A stretch of 64,000 bases of DNA from Prevotella sp. UBA2850. Lineage in GTDB: Bacteria > Bacteroidota > Bacteroidia > Bacteroidales > Bacteroidaceae. Shown piece after piece: positions 1 through 7,497 of the stretch; positions within the stretch are counted from its first letter, which is position 1; every line of letters starts with the position of its first letter. Where the stretch lies: NCBI GenBank assembly GCA_002350805.1, contig DEFO01000058.1, forward strand, positions 6,679 to 70,678, written 5' to 3'. The translations under genes and the position numbers were made by a program. Below the pieces are notes generated by a model. That model searched no databases. It saw only the letters and a program-made list of their open reading frames with translations, and was not told the origin of the DNA.

Positions 1-27
1 AATTTTGTTCTCGGAATTCCAAGCAAA

Positions 28-249
28 ATGAACAAAAAACCAATAAGAAAAATGAAAAAAAGAATTGTCATCGCTGCAATCACGGCATTGATTCTTAGTG
101 TATACTCTTGCACTGATAATACCCATATTGACGAAATGGTGGAGGGACAAATAGGGGGCTCCGAGTCGAAAAACCCGACTTATCCCACTCCCGATGACCA
201 CAATCATTTAGAACAGGAAACTCCCCTTCCCCATTTTGACAAAGAATAA
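28..249 (+). CDS. small lipoprotein, unknown function
   Basis: A 73-residue protein with a short basic N-terminus, a hydrophobic stretch and a lipobox ending LSVYSC, so it is probably a lipidated envelope protein with only about 45 mature residues. The mature part is acidic and rich in Pro and His with no family I recognise. A second ATG at 52 (MKKRIV...) would give a more typical signal peptide and may be the true start. The window opens with AATTTTG, which could be the cut end of a TAATTTTG -7 promoter element, but the first base is missing so this is unproven. The last 14 bases of the gene lie inside a 100-bp segment that recurs at 1350-1449. Confidence 0.55.
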   Translation: MNKKPIRKMKKRIVIAAITALILSVYSCTDNTHIDEMVEGQIGGSESKNPTYPTPDDHNHLEQETPLPHFDKE

Positions 250-335
250 CAATCTTTATTCAATGATGTTTTATAATCTATAAAATGGTTTAAGAGATTT
301 GGGGGATTGACTATTTTGCAATAGTTTTGCCCCCA
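236..335 (+). repeat. 100-bp direct repeat, copy 1 (promoter-bearing)
   Basis: This segment matches 1350-1449 at 98 of 100 positions (T/C at 270, A/G at 295). It starts inside the stop end of the preceding small gene, ends just before the untranslated leader of the TRL-like gene, and carries a full promoter and a dyad. High identity points to a recent duplication or to gene conversion. Confidence 0.95.
298..329 (+). promoter_or_regulatory. promoter with overlapping dyad, copy 1
   Basis: The Bacteroidetes-type elements are TTTG at 298-301 and TAGTTTTG at 322-329, 20 bp apart. A dyad at 301-334 spans the spacer and -7 element, with outer arms GGGGG/CCCCC and inner arms ACTATT/AATAGT around TTGC. 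Such a dyad on the core promoter is a plausible operator. It would drive the genes at 379 and 705. Confidence 0.75.
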
Positions 336-378
336 ACATATTTAAACCTATATTATTAACCTCAAACATAAAGGAATT

Positions 379-684
379 ATGAGAACTAAGAAACAAATTG
401 CCCGCGCAGCAGTCATTCTGACTATTGCTGCCACATCACTCAGCAGCTGTATCACACTTAGCGAGGGAGCAGCCATCTCTTCAAACCAGCCTATCGGACA
501 GAAAATGGGCGAGGCCAAGTCAACCATTTTCCTCTTCTCCTGGAGTTCGAAAGGCGAGCAGAACAATCTCCGCCAGGCAGCTGAGAACGGAGGCATCAAA
601 AACATCACGCATGTTGAGTATATCAACAAGTCGATCTTCGGCGGTTTTGTCATCGAACGCACAACACGTGTATACGGCGATTAA
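379..684 (+). CDS. TRL-like small lipoprotein
   Basis: A 101-residue protein with a lipoprotein signal (lipobox SLSSC, Cys near residue 24). The mature part resembles the TRL-like family: a Gly/Ser-rich start, a 'GEAKSTIFLFSW' strand and a C-terminal 'GGFVIERTTRVYG' strand. Proteins of this family are small envelope lipoproteins of unknown role. GGAATT precedes the ATG. The gene follows the promoter at 298-329 and is separated by 20 bp from the beta-barrel gene at 705, so the two are probably co-transcribed. The family assignment comes from recall of pattern and length, not from a search. Confidence 0.65.
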   Translation: MRTKKQIARAAVILTIAATSLSSCITLSEGAAISSNQPIGQKMGEAKSTIFLFSWSSKGEQNNLRQAAENGGIKNITHVEYINKSIFGGFVIERTTRVYGD

Positions 685-704
685 TCAATTCATGCTATTA
701 CAAT

Positions 705-1304
705 ATGAAACGGATCATCATTAGTCTTGCTTGCGCTTTTACATTTATAACTGGATGCTATGCGCAGAAAGAAAACAATTGGTATGCACGCACAAGCGTG
801 GGAACAACAGCCTTCTGTAAATTCCTCGACGGACTGAGTGTGTCTGCAGAATTCGGAAAGAAAGTGAAAAGAATGGAATTTGGCGGACGATTGTCTTATT
901 TTGCCAACAAACTGAACGACACTTCCACTCGGAGAATCATCATCAAGGACGAGGCTGGTCACATATCAGCAAGCCATGAAACGGTAAACGGGCATACCTT
1001 AACCCATGCCATGCTCTGTGCACATGTCGGATTTGACGTGCTCCGTTCGGAGCGACACCACCTGACACCTTATCTGGAAGCGGGATATGCCATCATTACT
1101 GATTTCGAGGACATACGCACCGACACTCCCAACGCTATGCAAGCGGCTCTCACATACAATCCCGGTGCCGAGTTTGAGGCATCTATCGGCATCAGATACG
1201 AATATAACATCGCAAAGACTCTGCAGTTGGGTGCATACTATGAGTACTATCCATTCATGCTGGAAAAGGACTTGATAGGCATGAGTATCAAAAAGTCCTT
1301 TTAG
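705..1304 (+). CDS. outer-membrane beta-barrel protein
   Basis: A 199-residue protein with an N-terminal signal (ACAFTFITGCYAQ). It could be cleaved after CYA or lipidated at the Cys. The rest alternates polar and aromatic residues in strand-like segments (for example 'RMEFGGRLSYFA', 'HLTPYLEAGYAII', 'LQLGAYYEYYPF') and ends in a terminal Phe, as expected for a small outer-membrane barrel of 8 to 10 strands. It probably shares an operon with the TRL-like lipoprotein 20 bp upstream. Ligand and function are unknown. Confidence 0.7.
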   Translation: MKRIIISLACAFTFITGCYAQKENNWYARTSVGTTAFCKFLDGLSVSAEFGKKVKRMEFGGRLSYFANKLNDTSTRRIIIKDEAGHISASHETVNGHTLTHAMLCAHVGFDVLRSERHHLTPYLEAGYAIITDFEDIRTDTPNAMQAALTYNPGAEFEASIGIRYEYNIAKTLQLGAYYEYYPFMLEKDLIGMSIKKSF

Positions 1305-1349
1305 GACGAGGGATTATTGCGTTATGTCCCAATCTTTTTGATTTAAAGA

Positions 1350-1449
1350 TTGACAAAGAATAACAATCTTTATTCAATGATGCTTTATAATCTATAAAAT
1401 GGTTTAAGGGATTTGGGGGATTGACTATTTTGCAATAGTTTTGCCCCCA
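1350..1449 (+). repeat. 100-bp direct repeat, copy 2 (promoter-bearing)
   Basis: Second copy of the segment at 236-335. It begins with the bases that form the last codons and stop of the small lipoprotein gene in copy 1, although no gene ends here. This suggests that copy 2 derives from copy 1 (or a relative) by duplication. Confidence 0.95.
1412..1443 (+). promoter_or_regulatory. promoter with overlapping dyad, copy 2
   Basis: TTTG at 1412-1415 and TAGTTTTG at 1436-1443 with a 20-bp spacer, and the same dyad at 1415-1448. It precedes the beta-barrel gene at 1502, which is therefore likely co-regulated with the genes at 379 and 705. Confidence 0.75.
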
Positions 1450-1501
1450 GATTTCTTTGAAACCTATAAAATCAACATTCACCTAAAAAAAAAACGAGAT
1501 T

Positions 1502-2092
1502 ATGAGAAAGAGTAAAAAACTGTTGACTACAGCCCTGTTTATATGTCTCTCGTGGATGAGCGTCAATGCTCAAGATTTGTCGTTTGGCATTAATGCTGGT
1601 ATTAACGACAACACACCCCGGGGAAACGTGATGAGCCATAAGGCGCGTTATGGATTCAACGTCGGTGTTTTCGGCGAGTTGGAACTGCCGAAGCTTGCAC
1701 CAGGCTTATACACTACAGCCGGACTGAGCTTCAAGCAGAAAGGATTTGTCTATTGGGGTGGCGGCCACGGCATGCTGAACTATCTGGAGCTTCCCATCCA
1801 TCCGGGCTACAAGTTCAACTTAGGCAAGCATACGAAGTTACTGTTCGAAGTCGGACCCTATCTGGCTTACGGGCTGGGAGGAAAAAAAGGCATTGGTGAA
1901 AAAATGTTCAGTGATTATTATTTCAAGCGCTTCGACGTGGGTATGGATGCTGTCATAGGCCTGGAGCTGAACAAGCATGTGCAGCTAAAGCTGAGTTATC
2001 AGCATGGTTTGAGGCAGTTGCAGCATGACAAATACGGAGATCTCGATTACTATAATCGCGGATTTAATCTTAGCGTAGGCTATAAATTCTGA
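1502..2092 (+). CDS. outer-membrane beta-barrel protein (PorT/OMP_b-brl type)
   Basis: A 196-residue protein with a signal peptide cleaved after VNA ('SWMSVNAQD'). The mature sequence has the features of the common Bacteroidetes 8-stranded outer-membrane barrel: 'FGINAGIN' at the start, 'GFNVGVFGELELP', 'GLYTTAGLSFKQKGF', 'YLELPIHPGYKF', 'GPYLAYGLGGKKG', and a final 'RGFNLSVGYKF'. The order 'YLELP' then 'GPYLAYGLGG' is typical of porin-family/PorT-like proteins. Transcription is expected from the copy-2 promoter at 1412-1443. Function unknown. Confidence 0.8.
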   Translation: MRKSKKLLTTALFICLSWMSVNAQDLSFGINAGINDNTPRGNVMSHKARYGFNVGVFGELELPKLAPGLYTTAGLSFKQKGFVYWGGGHGMLNYLELPIHPGYKFNLGKHTKLLFEVGPYLAYGLGGKKGIGEKMFSDYYFKRFDVGMDAVIGLELNKHVQLKLSYQHGLRQLQHDKYGDLDYYNRGFNLSVGYKF

Positions 2093-2108
2093 AGAAATGA
2101 TTAAATAA

Positions 2109-2222
2109 ACAACGATTCCAAAGGACTCTTATAAGGAGGTTTCGTTAGAGCGGCGTCGTTACTCTACTGAAGAGCATAAGAACCGCGGAACTGTCTATCT
2201 GAAACTGGGTATAACCTTCTAA
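2109..2222 (+). pseudogene. C-terminal remnant of an outer-membrane protein
   Basis: An open stretch without a start codon reads from 2109 to a TAA at 2220-2222 and ends in 'RGTVYLKLGITF', the alternating aromatic-ended strand that closes an outer-membrane barrel. An in-frame TAA lies at 2106-2108, so no full gene is present. It lies between two intact barrel genes and looks like the tail of a deleted paralogue. Confidence 0.5.
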
Positions 2223-2237
2223 AAAAGACAAAAAAAT

Positions 2238-2927
2238 ATGTTAGGTTCAAAATCAATTTGCCTTACGCTGCTGGCAGCCCTGCTGCTGTCGGTACCAGCC
2301 ACAGCCTCCGACTTCTTCACGAAGCGGGAGAACCAAATCAACATGACCGGTACGCTGAACAGCCGCTACGCCTGGCAATTGGAGTTGTCGTATCAACACA
2401 AGTTGCTGTCATTCATGGATGTGGGCATAGGTGCGGGCATGCTGAAACAGTGGTACGACGATGCAGAGGTGGCATCGGGGGATGTGGCGTATAAGGAGTA
2501 CACCTCATGGCGGCTCAGCGAGGACGATTACCGGGTACAGAAGCTCTTTGCCCGTCCCTACATTCAGGTGTCAACCCCTGAACTGTGGCATTCGGGCAAC
2601 TGCCATTTCCGCCTGAACACGCAAGCCGGCGTGATGCTCATGCTGCCGTACGAGTCGGTGGGCATCACCTACTTGAACGGCAGACCTCACGAGGAAGAGT
2701 ACAAGATACACAGTACGAGCAAGGGACAGTGGGCGGTGCCTTTCGTACGCCCGGCAGTGGAAATGGGCATAGAGGATCTTGGCTTCAGCATGGGTGCCGA
2801 GTTTTCCACCCTCGACATCTATTCCTTCCGCCGAAACATCCGTTTTCACGATGTGTCGATGGAAGGCCTCTATGAGAAGAAGCGGTTTACGTGGGGAGTG
2901 TTCTTGAACCTCAGCTATAGTTTTTAA
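2238..2927 (+). CDS. putative outer-membrane beta-barrel protein
   Basis: A 229-residue protein with a signal peptide (LLAALLLSVPATASD). The mature part is strand-rich with repeated aromatic residues ('YAWQLELSYQHKLLSFMDVGIGAGM', split by polar turns), 'FRLNTQAGVMLMLPY', and ends in 'WGVFLNLSYSF', a typical barrel-closing strand. Function unknown. It is followed after 14 bp by a small membrane-protein gene, so the two may be co-transcribed. Confidence 0.65.
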   Translation: MLGSKSICLTLLAALLLSVPATASDFFTKRENQINMTGTLNSRYAWQLELSYQHKLLSFMDVGIGAGMLKQWYDDAEVASGDVAYKEYTSWRLSEDDYRVQKLFARPYIQVSTPELWHSGNCHFRLNTQAGVMLMLPYESVGITYLNGRPHEEEYKIHSTSKGQWAVPFVRPAVEMGIEDLGFSMGAEFSTLDIYSFRRNIRFHDVSMEGLYEKKRFTWGVFLNLSYSF

Positions 2928-2941
2928 ACAATATGTGAAAG

Positions 2942-3172
2942 ATGATGAGACTTTACATTGAAATAATATTCATTCTGTGTCTTCTGGCAATGGCTGTCTG
3001 GAAGGCGTATGCCAACCGCGAATGGAGCGACCCCGACAAGGTGGTCGACGAGTTTTGCGGTATGGAGGACCTGAACCGTTACCACATTCAGCATCACCAC
3101 CGCGACCTGCGGATCATCGTCGGCATGGCCACAACCATGATGGTGCTGCTCGTGGCTGACATGATTTGGTAG
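2942..3172 (+). CDS. small two-helix membrane protein
   Basis: A 76-residue protein with one hydrophobic segment at about residues 4-22 and a second at about 57-76. Between them is a charged, His-rich loop ('YHIQHHHRD'). There are adjacent ATGs at 2942 and 2945. No family recognised. It is the last gene of the opening block and is followed by a strong inverted repeat. Confidence 0.5.
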   Translation: MMRLYIEIIFILCLLAMAVWKAYANREWSDPDKVVDEFCGMEDLNRYHIQHHHRDLRIIVGMATTMMVLLVADMIW

Positions 3173-3217
3173 TAGAATTGTTATCGTGCAAACGCGCACT
3201 AAAACAAAAAGAGGCTT

Positions 3218-3275
3218 GCTGTCACTAACGCCGATGAAACACCGATGAGAAAAGGGGGTCGGCGGTAGTGACAGC
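3218..3275. terminator. long hairpin, probable terminator
   Basis: Arms of 17 nt (GCTGTCACTA then GCCGA, matched by TCGGC then TAGTGACAGC, with a 2-nt mismatch) flank a 24-nt loop. The hairpin follows the membrane-protein gene by 45 bp and is followed by a weak T tract (TTGCTTTT). Likely terminator or mRNA-stabilising stem. The rest of 3276-3595 holds only the repeat modules listed separately. Confidence 0.5.
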
Positions 3276-3294
3276 TTGCTTTTAGCGGAGCTGC

Positions 3295-3375
3295 TGGTGA
3301 AAGGTTTAAAGCCCCCTCCAACTCCCCCGATGGGGGAGAGGATGGTCACACAGATGGCACGGATTTCCACGGATT
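3295..3375. repeat. short member of the dispersed intergenic repeat family
   Basis: Holds 'GGTTTAAAGCCCCCTCCAAC' followed by a palindromic CTCCCCCGATGGGGGAG core, then a CACGGATTTCCACGGATT stretch. The same CCCCxCCAACTCCCCCGAGGGGGAG module recurs at about 35.4, 40.65, 44.7, 47.1, 54.1 and 55.5-55.6 kb. Confidence 0.7.
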
Positions 3376-3451
3376 TTTTGTTTTAAAGACAACACTAACA
3401 ACAAAGACAACTTTTTTCAGGCAAGCAGGGGGGACGGCTGCATGGAGGAAT

Positions 3452-3511
3452 GCAGTGAACAGTGAAGAGTGAACAGTGAAGAGTGAAGAGTGAAGAGTGA
3501 AGAGTGAACAG
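3452..3511. repeat. 7-bp tandem repeat, about 8 copies
   Basis: About eight successive units of AGTGAAC or AGTGAAG. No spacers, so it is not a CRISPR. It lies in the gap upstream of proC. Confidence 0.9.
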
Positions 3512-3595
3512 ATATGAGATGTGTCTTCTTGCAAGGAAAGTGGTGCTACATTTTGTATTATTTTGAGGGGTTTTTCAAAATAACACGAAATAGAT

Positions 3596-3626
3596 TTTGC
3601 CGTTTTGCTATTATTTTGTAACTTTG
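3596..3626 (+). promoter_or_regulatory. promoter of proC
   Basis: TTTG at 3596-3599 and TAACTTTG at 3619-3626, with a 19-bp spacer. The leader to the proC ATG is about 65 nt. Confidence 0.75.
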
Positions 3627-3696
3627 CCGCGCTTACGTTAGCATCTGGTGAGAGAGCCAGTGACAAATTATTTTTTAGGAGACAGGTTTTTAAGGT

Positions 3697-4488
3697 ATGA
3701 AGATTTCAATCATTGGAGCAGGAGCTATGGGCGGCAGCCTGGTGAAGGGACTGTTGCAGACAACCATGTTCGGAGCAGCAGACATTACTGTTGCCGACCT
3801 TTCACAGCAGTCGCTAGAGGCGTTCGCCGGGACGGGTGTACGCCTGACGAGTAACAACCACGAGGCCGCCCAGGCGGGAGACATCATCGCGGTGGTGGTG
3901 AAGCCGTGGCTCGTACAGTCCGTACTAGAGGACATCAAGACGGTCATCGACTATAACCGGCAGCTGATAGTGGTGATTGCCGCCGGCATCTCGTCGGCAC
4001 AAATCAACGAATGGCTGAGCAAGGGCAACGGCATGGTGCTGCCCACGGTGTTCCTAGCCATCCCGAATATCGCCATCGCCATGAAGGCGTCGATGACATT
4101 CGTGGTGCCCGTGAACGCCTCTTCGGAACAGACACGTTTGATTACCGATATGTTCAACGAGATGGGCGAGACCCTGGTCACCGACGAGCGGCTGCTGCCG
4201 GCAGGGACAGCCCTGGCGTCGAGCGGTCTGGCCTATGCCATGCGCTACCTGCGGGCAGCGACCGAAGGTGGTGTGGAGATGGGATTCAAGGCCGGTGAGG
4301 CCCAGCGGATTGTGATGCAGACGATGCGGGGAACCGTAGAGCTGCTGCAGACGAGCGGCATGCATCCCGAGGAGGCTATCGACTTGGTGACGACGCCGGG
4401 CGGAGTGACCATTAAGGGACTGAACGAGATGGAGGCGGCAGGATTCACCAGTGCCGTGGTGCGTGGCCTGAAAGCAGGATTGAGATAG
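3697..4488 (+). CDS. proC: pyrroline-5-carboxylate reductase
   Basis: Catalyses the last step of proline synthesis, NAD(P)H-dependent reduction of pyrroline-5-carboxylate, in the cytoplasm. The N-terminus 'KISIIGAGAMGGSLVKGL' is the Rossmann dinucleotide-binding loop. The middle 'VVVKPWLVQSVLEDI' is the usual strand-helix after it. The C-terminal half has the family signature 'TTPGGVTIKGLNEMEAAGF' (compare the P5CR signature with TxPGGxT). Length 263 is normal. It heads a proline/arginine gene block: proB and proA follow at 7.5-9.5 kb. Confidence 0.95.
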   Translation: MKISIIGAGAMGGSLVKGLLQTTMFGAADITVADLSQQSLEAFAGTGVRLTSNNHEAAQAGDIIAVVVKPWLVQSVLEDIKTVIDYNRQLIVVIAAGISSAQINEWLSKGNGMVLPTVFLAIPNIAIAMKASMTFVVPVNASSEQTRLITDMFNEMGETLVTDERLLPAGTALASSGLAYAMRYLRAATEGGVEMGFKAGEAQRIVMQTMRGTVELLQTSGMHPEEAIDLVTTPGGVTIKGLNEMEAAGFTSAVVRGLKAGLR

Positions 4489-4572
4489 CCGACGATGCAG
4501 AGGACGAGTTTCCATTGTTCTTTCCTCGATAAAAAAGCGACGGTTTTCTTTCAATTTTTAGAAAAATATTCG

Positions 4573-4580
4573 TAATTTTG
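4573..4580 (+). promoter_or_regulatory. -7 element of the XRE-cupin gene
   Basis: TAATTTTG, 26 bp before the ATG at 4607. No exact TTTG at the -33 position (TTTC is near 4545-4548), so the promoter is likely but imperfect. Confidence 0.6.
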
Positions 4581-4606
4581 CCGAGATTATCACAAAACAG
4601 ACAATT

Positions 4607-5161
4607 ATGGAAGAAGCTATCAAACAAATAGGTGAAAGACTGAAGGGATTGCGCGACGTGCTGGACATCCCCGCAGAAGAGATTGCAAACCTCTGTGGCA
4701 TCACATTGGAGCAATACGAGAAGATGGAAAACGGAGAGAGTGAGCTCTCGGTGGCTAATCTGCAGAAGATTGCCAAGGAATACAACGTTTCGCTCGACGT
4801 GCTCCTGTTTGGCGAGGAGCCCCACATGAACAGCTATTTCCTCACACGCAAGGGGCAGGGACTGCACATAGAGCGCCGCAAAGCCTACAACTACGAGAGT
4901 CTGGCCAGTGGCTTCCGCGGACGTACGGCCGATCCTTTCATCGTGACAGTGGAACCGAAGCCCGCCGATGCTCCCAAAGAGATGAACTCGCACAACGGGC
5001 AGGAGTTCAACATGGTGCTTGAGGGCACCATGGAGTTGACCATCGGCAACAAGACACTGACCCTGAACGAGGGCGACAGTATCTATTTCGATGCCACCCA
5101 GCCCCATGGCATGCGGGCCATGAACGAGTGCCCGGTGAAGTTCCTTGCCATTATCTTTTAG
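4607..5161 (+). CDS. XRE-family regulator with C-terminal cupin domain
   Basis: A 184-residue two-domain protein. Residues about 8-60 form a helix-turn-helix of the XRE type ('LRDVLDIPAEEIANLCGITL...YNVSLDVLLFG'). Residues about 110-180 form a small cupin ('HNGQEFNMVLEGTMELTIG', 'LNEGDSIYFDATQPHGMRA') with the His/Glu pattern of a metal or small-ligand sensing barrel. Such proteins (PuuR/SinR-like cupin regulators) usually control a neighbouring metabolic gene. Here the acyl-CoA synthetase starts 59 bp downstream on the same strand and is the obvious candidate target or partner. Confidence 0.85.
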   Translation: MEEAIKQIGERLKGLRDVLDIPAEEIANLCGITLEQYEKMENGESELSVANLQKIAKEYNVSLDVLLFGEEPHMNSYFLTRKGQGLHIERRKAYNYESLASGFRGRTADPFIVTVEPKPADAPKEMNSHNGQEFNMVLEGTMELTIGNKTLTLNEGDSIYFDATQPHGMRAMNECPVKFLAIIF

Positions 5162-5220
5162 TGGAAAGGACATCGCAACCGAGGAATAACGACCCAAGAA
5201 GACAGGAAGAAATATATAAT

Positions 5221-6918
5221 ATGGTAGAAAGATTTTTAAGGCAAACGACCTTCACTTCGGTGAAAGACTACAATAAGAATTTGGAGTTTATCATCCCCGA
5301 GAACTTCAATTTCGCCTACGACGTGATGGACGCATGGGCAGAAGAGGCCCCCACGAAACTGGCTTTGTTGTGGACCAACGACCAGGGAATAGAGAGAAGA
5401 ACCACCTTCGGAGAGTTGAAAGAGCAGACCGACCAGGCTGCCTCATACCTGATGTCGCTCGGCATTGGCAAGGGCGACCCCGTGATGCTCATTCTGAAAC
5501 GCCGCTACGAATGGTGGGTGGTGATGCTGGCCCTGCACAAGCTGGGTGCCGTAGTGATACCTGCAACCCACATGCTGACTAAGCACGACATTGTTTACCG
5601 TAACACGCGTGCGAGCGTCAAGGCCATCGTCTGTGTCGACGATGCCTATGTGGTCAGCCAGATTGAGGCTGCCCTGCCCGAGAGTCCGACGGTTGAGACC
5701 ATCGTCGAGGTCTCTGAGAGCTGGGAGGTTGCAGACAATGGCAACGCCCCCAAGCACCAAGAGCACGCTGAGATGTGGCACGACTGGCACCGGGAGTGGC
5801 GTCAGGCTCCGCCGTTCGTACGTCCCGAGCACGTCAACAGCAACGACGACACCATGCTGATGTACTTCACCAGTGGCACCAGCGGCGAGCCCAAGATGGT
5901 GGCTCACGACTATCTGTATGCCATGGGACACCTGACGACGGGCGTCTTCTGGCACAACCTGCACGAAGGCTCACTGCATCTGACCGTGGCCGACACGGGA
6001 TGGGGCAAGGCCGTATGGGGCAAGTTCTACGGACAATGGTTTGCCGGTGCAACCGTCTTTGTGTTCGACCACGAGAAGTTCAATGCCGACACGCTGTTGC
6101 GCCAGATAGAGAAATACAGGGTGACATCGTTCTGTGCTCCGCCCACCATCTATCGTTTCATGATTCGCGAGGACCTCTCGCGCTACGACCTGAGCAGTCT
6201 GGAATACTGCACCACTGCCGGCGAGGCCCTCAACCCGGCCGTTTTCGACAAGTTCAAAGAGAAGACCGGCATTCAGATGATGGAAGGATTCGGACAGACC
6301 GAGACCACCATGACCCTGGGCACCATGCCTTGGATGAAGCCCAAACCAGGCTCGATGGGCATGCCAAACGCCCAATACGATATCGACTTGCTGAAGCCCG
6401 ACGGTACCCGCTGTGAGGACGGAGAGAAAGGTGAGATCGTGGTACGCGTGGGCGAGCGCAAGCCCATCGGTCTGTTCAAGGAGTATTACCGCGACGAGGC
6501 ACTCACCCGTGAGGCCTGGCACGACGGCATTTACCACACGGGCGACGTGGCCTGGCGCGACGAAGACGGCTACTATTGGTTTGAGGGGCGCATCGACGAC
6601 GTCATCAAGTCCTCCGGTTACCGCATCGGTCCGTTCGAGGTAGAGAGTGCGCTGATGACCCATCCCGCCGTCGTGGAGTGTGCCATTACAGGTGTTCCAG
6701 ACGACATCCGCGGCATGGTGGTGAAGGCCACGGTGGTCCTTGGCAAAGAATGGAAGGACAAAGCCGGCGACGCACTCATCAAGGAACTGCAACAGCACGT
6801 GAAGAAAGAAACGGCTCCATATAAATACCCGCGCATCATTGAGTTCGTCGATGAGCTGCCCAAGACCATCAGTGGCAAGATACGCCGGGTGGAAATCAGG
6901 AACAAAGACAAGAAATAA
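5221..6918 (+). CDS. AMP-dependent acyl-CoA synthetase
   Basis: A 565-residue adenylate-forming enzyme that probably activates a short or medium-chain carboxylic acid to its acyl-CoA. Motifs in order: the phosphate loop 'YFTSGTSGEPKMV' from about residue 215, 'GFGQTE' (A5), 'YHTGD' (A7), 'GRIDDVIKSSGYRIGPFEVE' (hinge and A8), and 'PKTISGKIRR' with the catalytic Lys at about 553. The frame opens further upstream (ATG at 5128, overlapping the cupin gene), but ATG 5221, preceded by AGGAAG, starts a normal family N-terminus (MVERFL). Substrate cannot be read from sequence. Overall it resembles the medium-chain/acetyl-CoA synthetase group. It is paired with the XRE-cupin gene. Confidence 0.85.
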   Translation: MVERFLRQTTFTSVKDYNKNLEFIIPENFNFAYDVMDAWAEEAPTKLALLWTNDQGIERRTTFGELKEQTDQAASYLMSLGIGKGDPVMLILKRRYEWWVVMLALHKLGAVVIPATHMLTKHDIVYRNTRASVKAIVCVDDAYVVSQIEAALPESPTVETIVEVSESWEVADNGNAPKHQEHAEMWHDWHREWRQAPPFVRPEHVNSNDDTMLMYFTSGTSGEPKMVAHDYLYAMGHLTTGVFWHNLHEGSLHLTVADTGWGKAVWGKFYGQWFAGATVFVFDHEKFNADTLLRQIEKYRVTSFCAPPTIYRFMIREDLSRYDLSSLEYCTTAGEALNPAVFDKFKEKTGIQMMEGFGQTETTMTLGTMPWMKPKPGSMGMPNAQYDIDLLKPDGTRCEDGEKGEIVVRVGERKPIGLFKEYYRDEALTREAWHDGIYHTGDVAWRDEDGYYWFEGRIDDVIKSSGYRIGPFEVESALMTHPAVVECAITGVPDDIRGMVVKATVVLGKEWKDKAGDALIKELQQHVKKETAPYKYPRIIEFVDELPKTISGKIRRVEIRNKDKK

Positions 6919-6933
6919 CCATCACGCCACGAT

Positions 6934-7476
6934 ATGGACCAACTGCAAGAACTCATCAAAGACTGCTCGCGGCGCCAGAAGAAAGGACTCCACTTCATTC
7001 TGGCATCCGTCGTGATATGGGCGTTGCTCCTCGTCATCCATCTTACCCACTTGAGCATCGAGCAGAAGAACCTGCTTACCTTCTGCTGTTCTGCCATTCT
7101 TTTCCCCTTGGCATGGGCCCTGTCAAGAGTGCTCAAGATAGATTTTGAGGGCAAAGGCAACCCTCTGACGAAGGCAGGCATTATCTTCTCGGTCAACCAG
7201 CTGCTCTACATCCTGATTGCCATGTGGGTGTTTGCGGCCGTTCCCGAAAAGATGCTGATGGTCTATGCCATGATTTTTGGCGCCCATCTCATGCCGTTCA
7301 GTTGGCTTTACCAGTCGCGCAGCTATATGGTGTTTTCCATTTTCATCCCCATCGTCACGCTCATCGTAGGGTTGTTTTGCCAGCCAGCCGTACTGGCCGC
7401 ACTGATGCTGGCCATCGAGATCGTGTTCTCTTTGTGCCTGTCTCACGAAGTCAAACAGCTGTCAAGCATGTCTTAA
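6934..7476 (+). CDS. small polytopic membrane protein (DUF7010-like)
   Basis: A 180-residue protein with a cationic N-terminus ('RRQKKGLHFILASVVIWAL') and about five to six hydrophobic segments spread over its length. The opening 'KKGLHFILASVVIW' resembles the DUF7010 family as I recall it. Function unknown. It starts 15 bp after the acyl-CoA synthetase and ends 21 bp before proB, so it is very likely in the same transcript. Confidence 0.6.
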   Translation: MDQLQELIKDCSRRQKKGLHFILASVVIWALLLVIHLTHLSIEQKNLLTFCCSAILFPLAWALSRVLKIDFEGKGNPLTKAGIIFSVNQLLYILIAMWVFAAVPEKMLMVYAMIFGAHLMPFSWLYQSRSYMVFSIFIPIVTLIVGLFCQPAVLAALMLAIEIVFSLCLSHEVKQLSSMS

Positions 7477-7497
7477 TGCACCCATTACAAACGGCTT

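Noticed and set aside
5128..5220. Longer start for the acyl-CoA synthetase
   Set aside because: It would overlap the cupin gene, and the family N-terminus begins at 5221 with a fitting ribosome-binding site.
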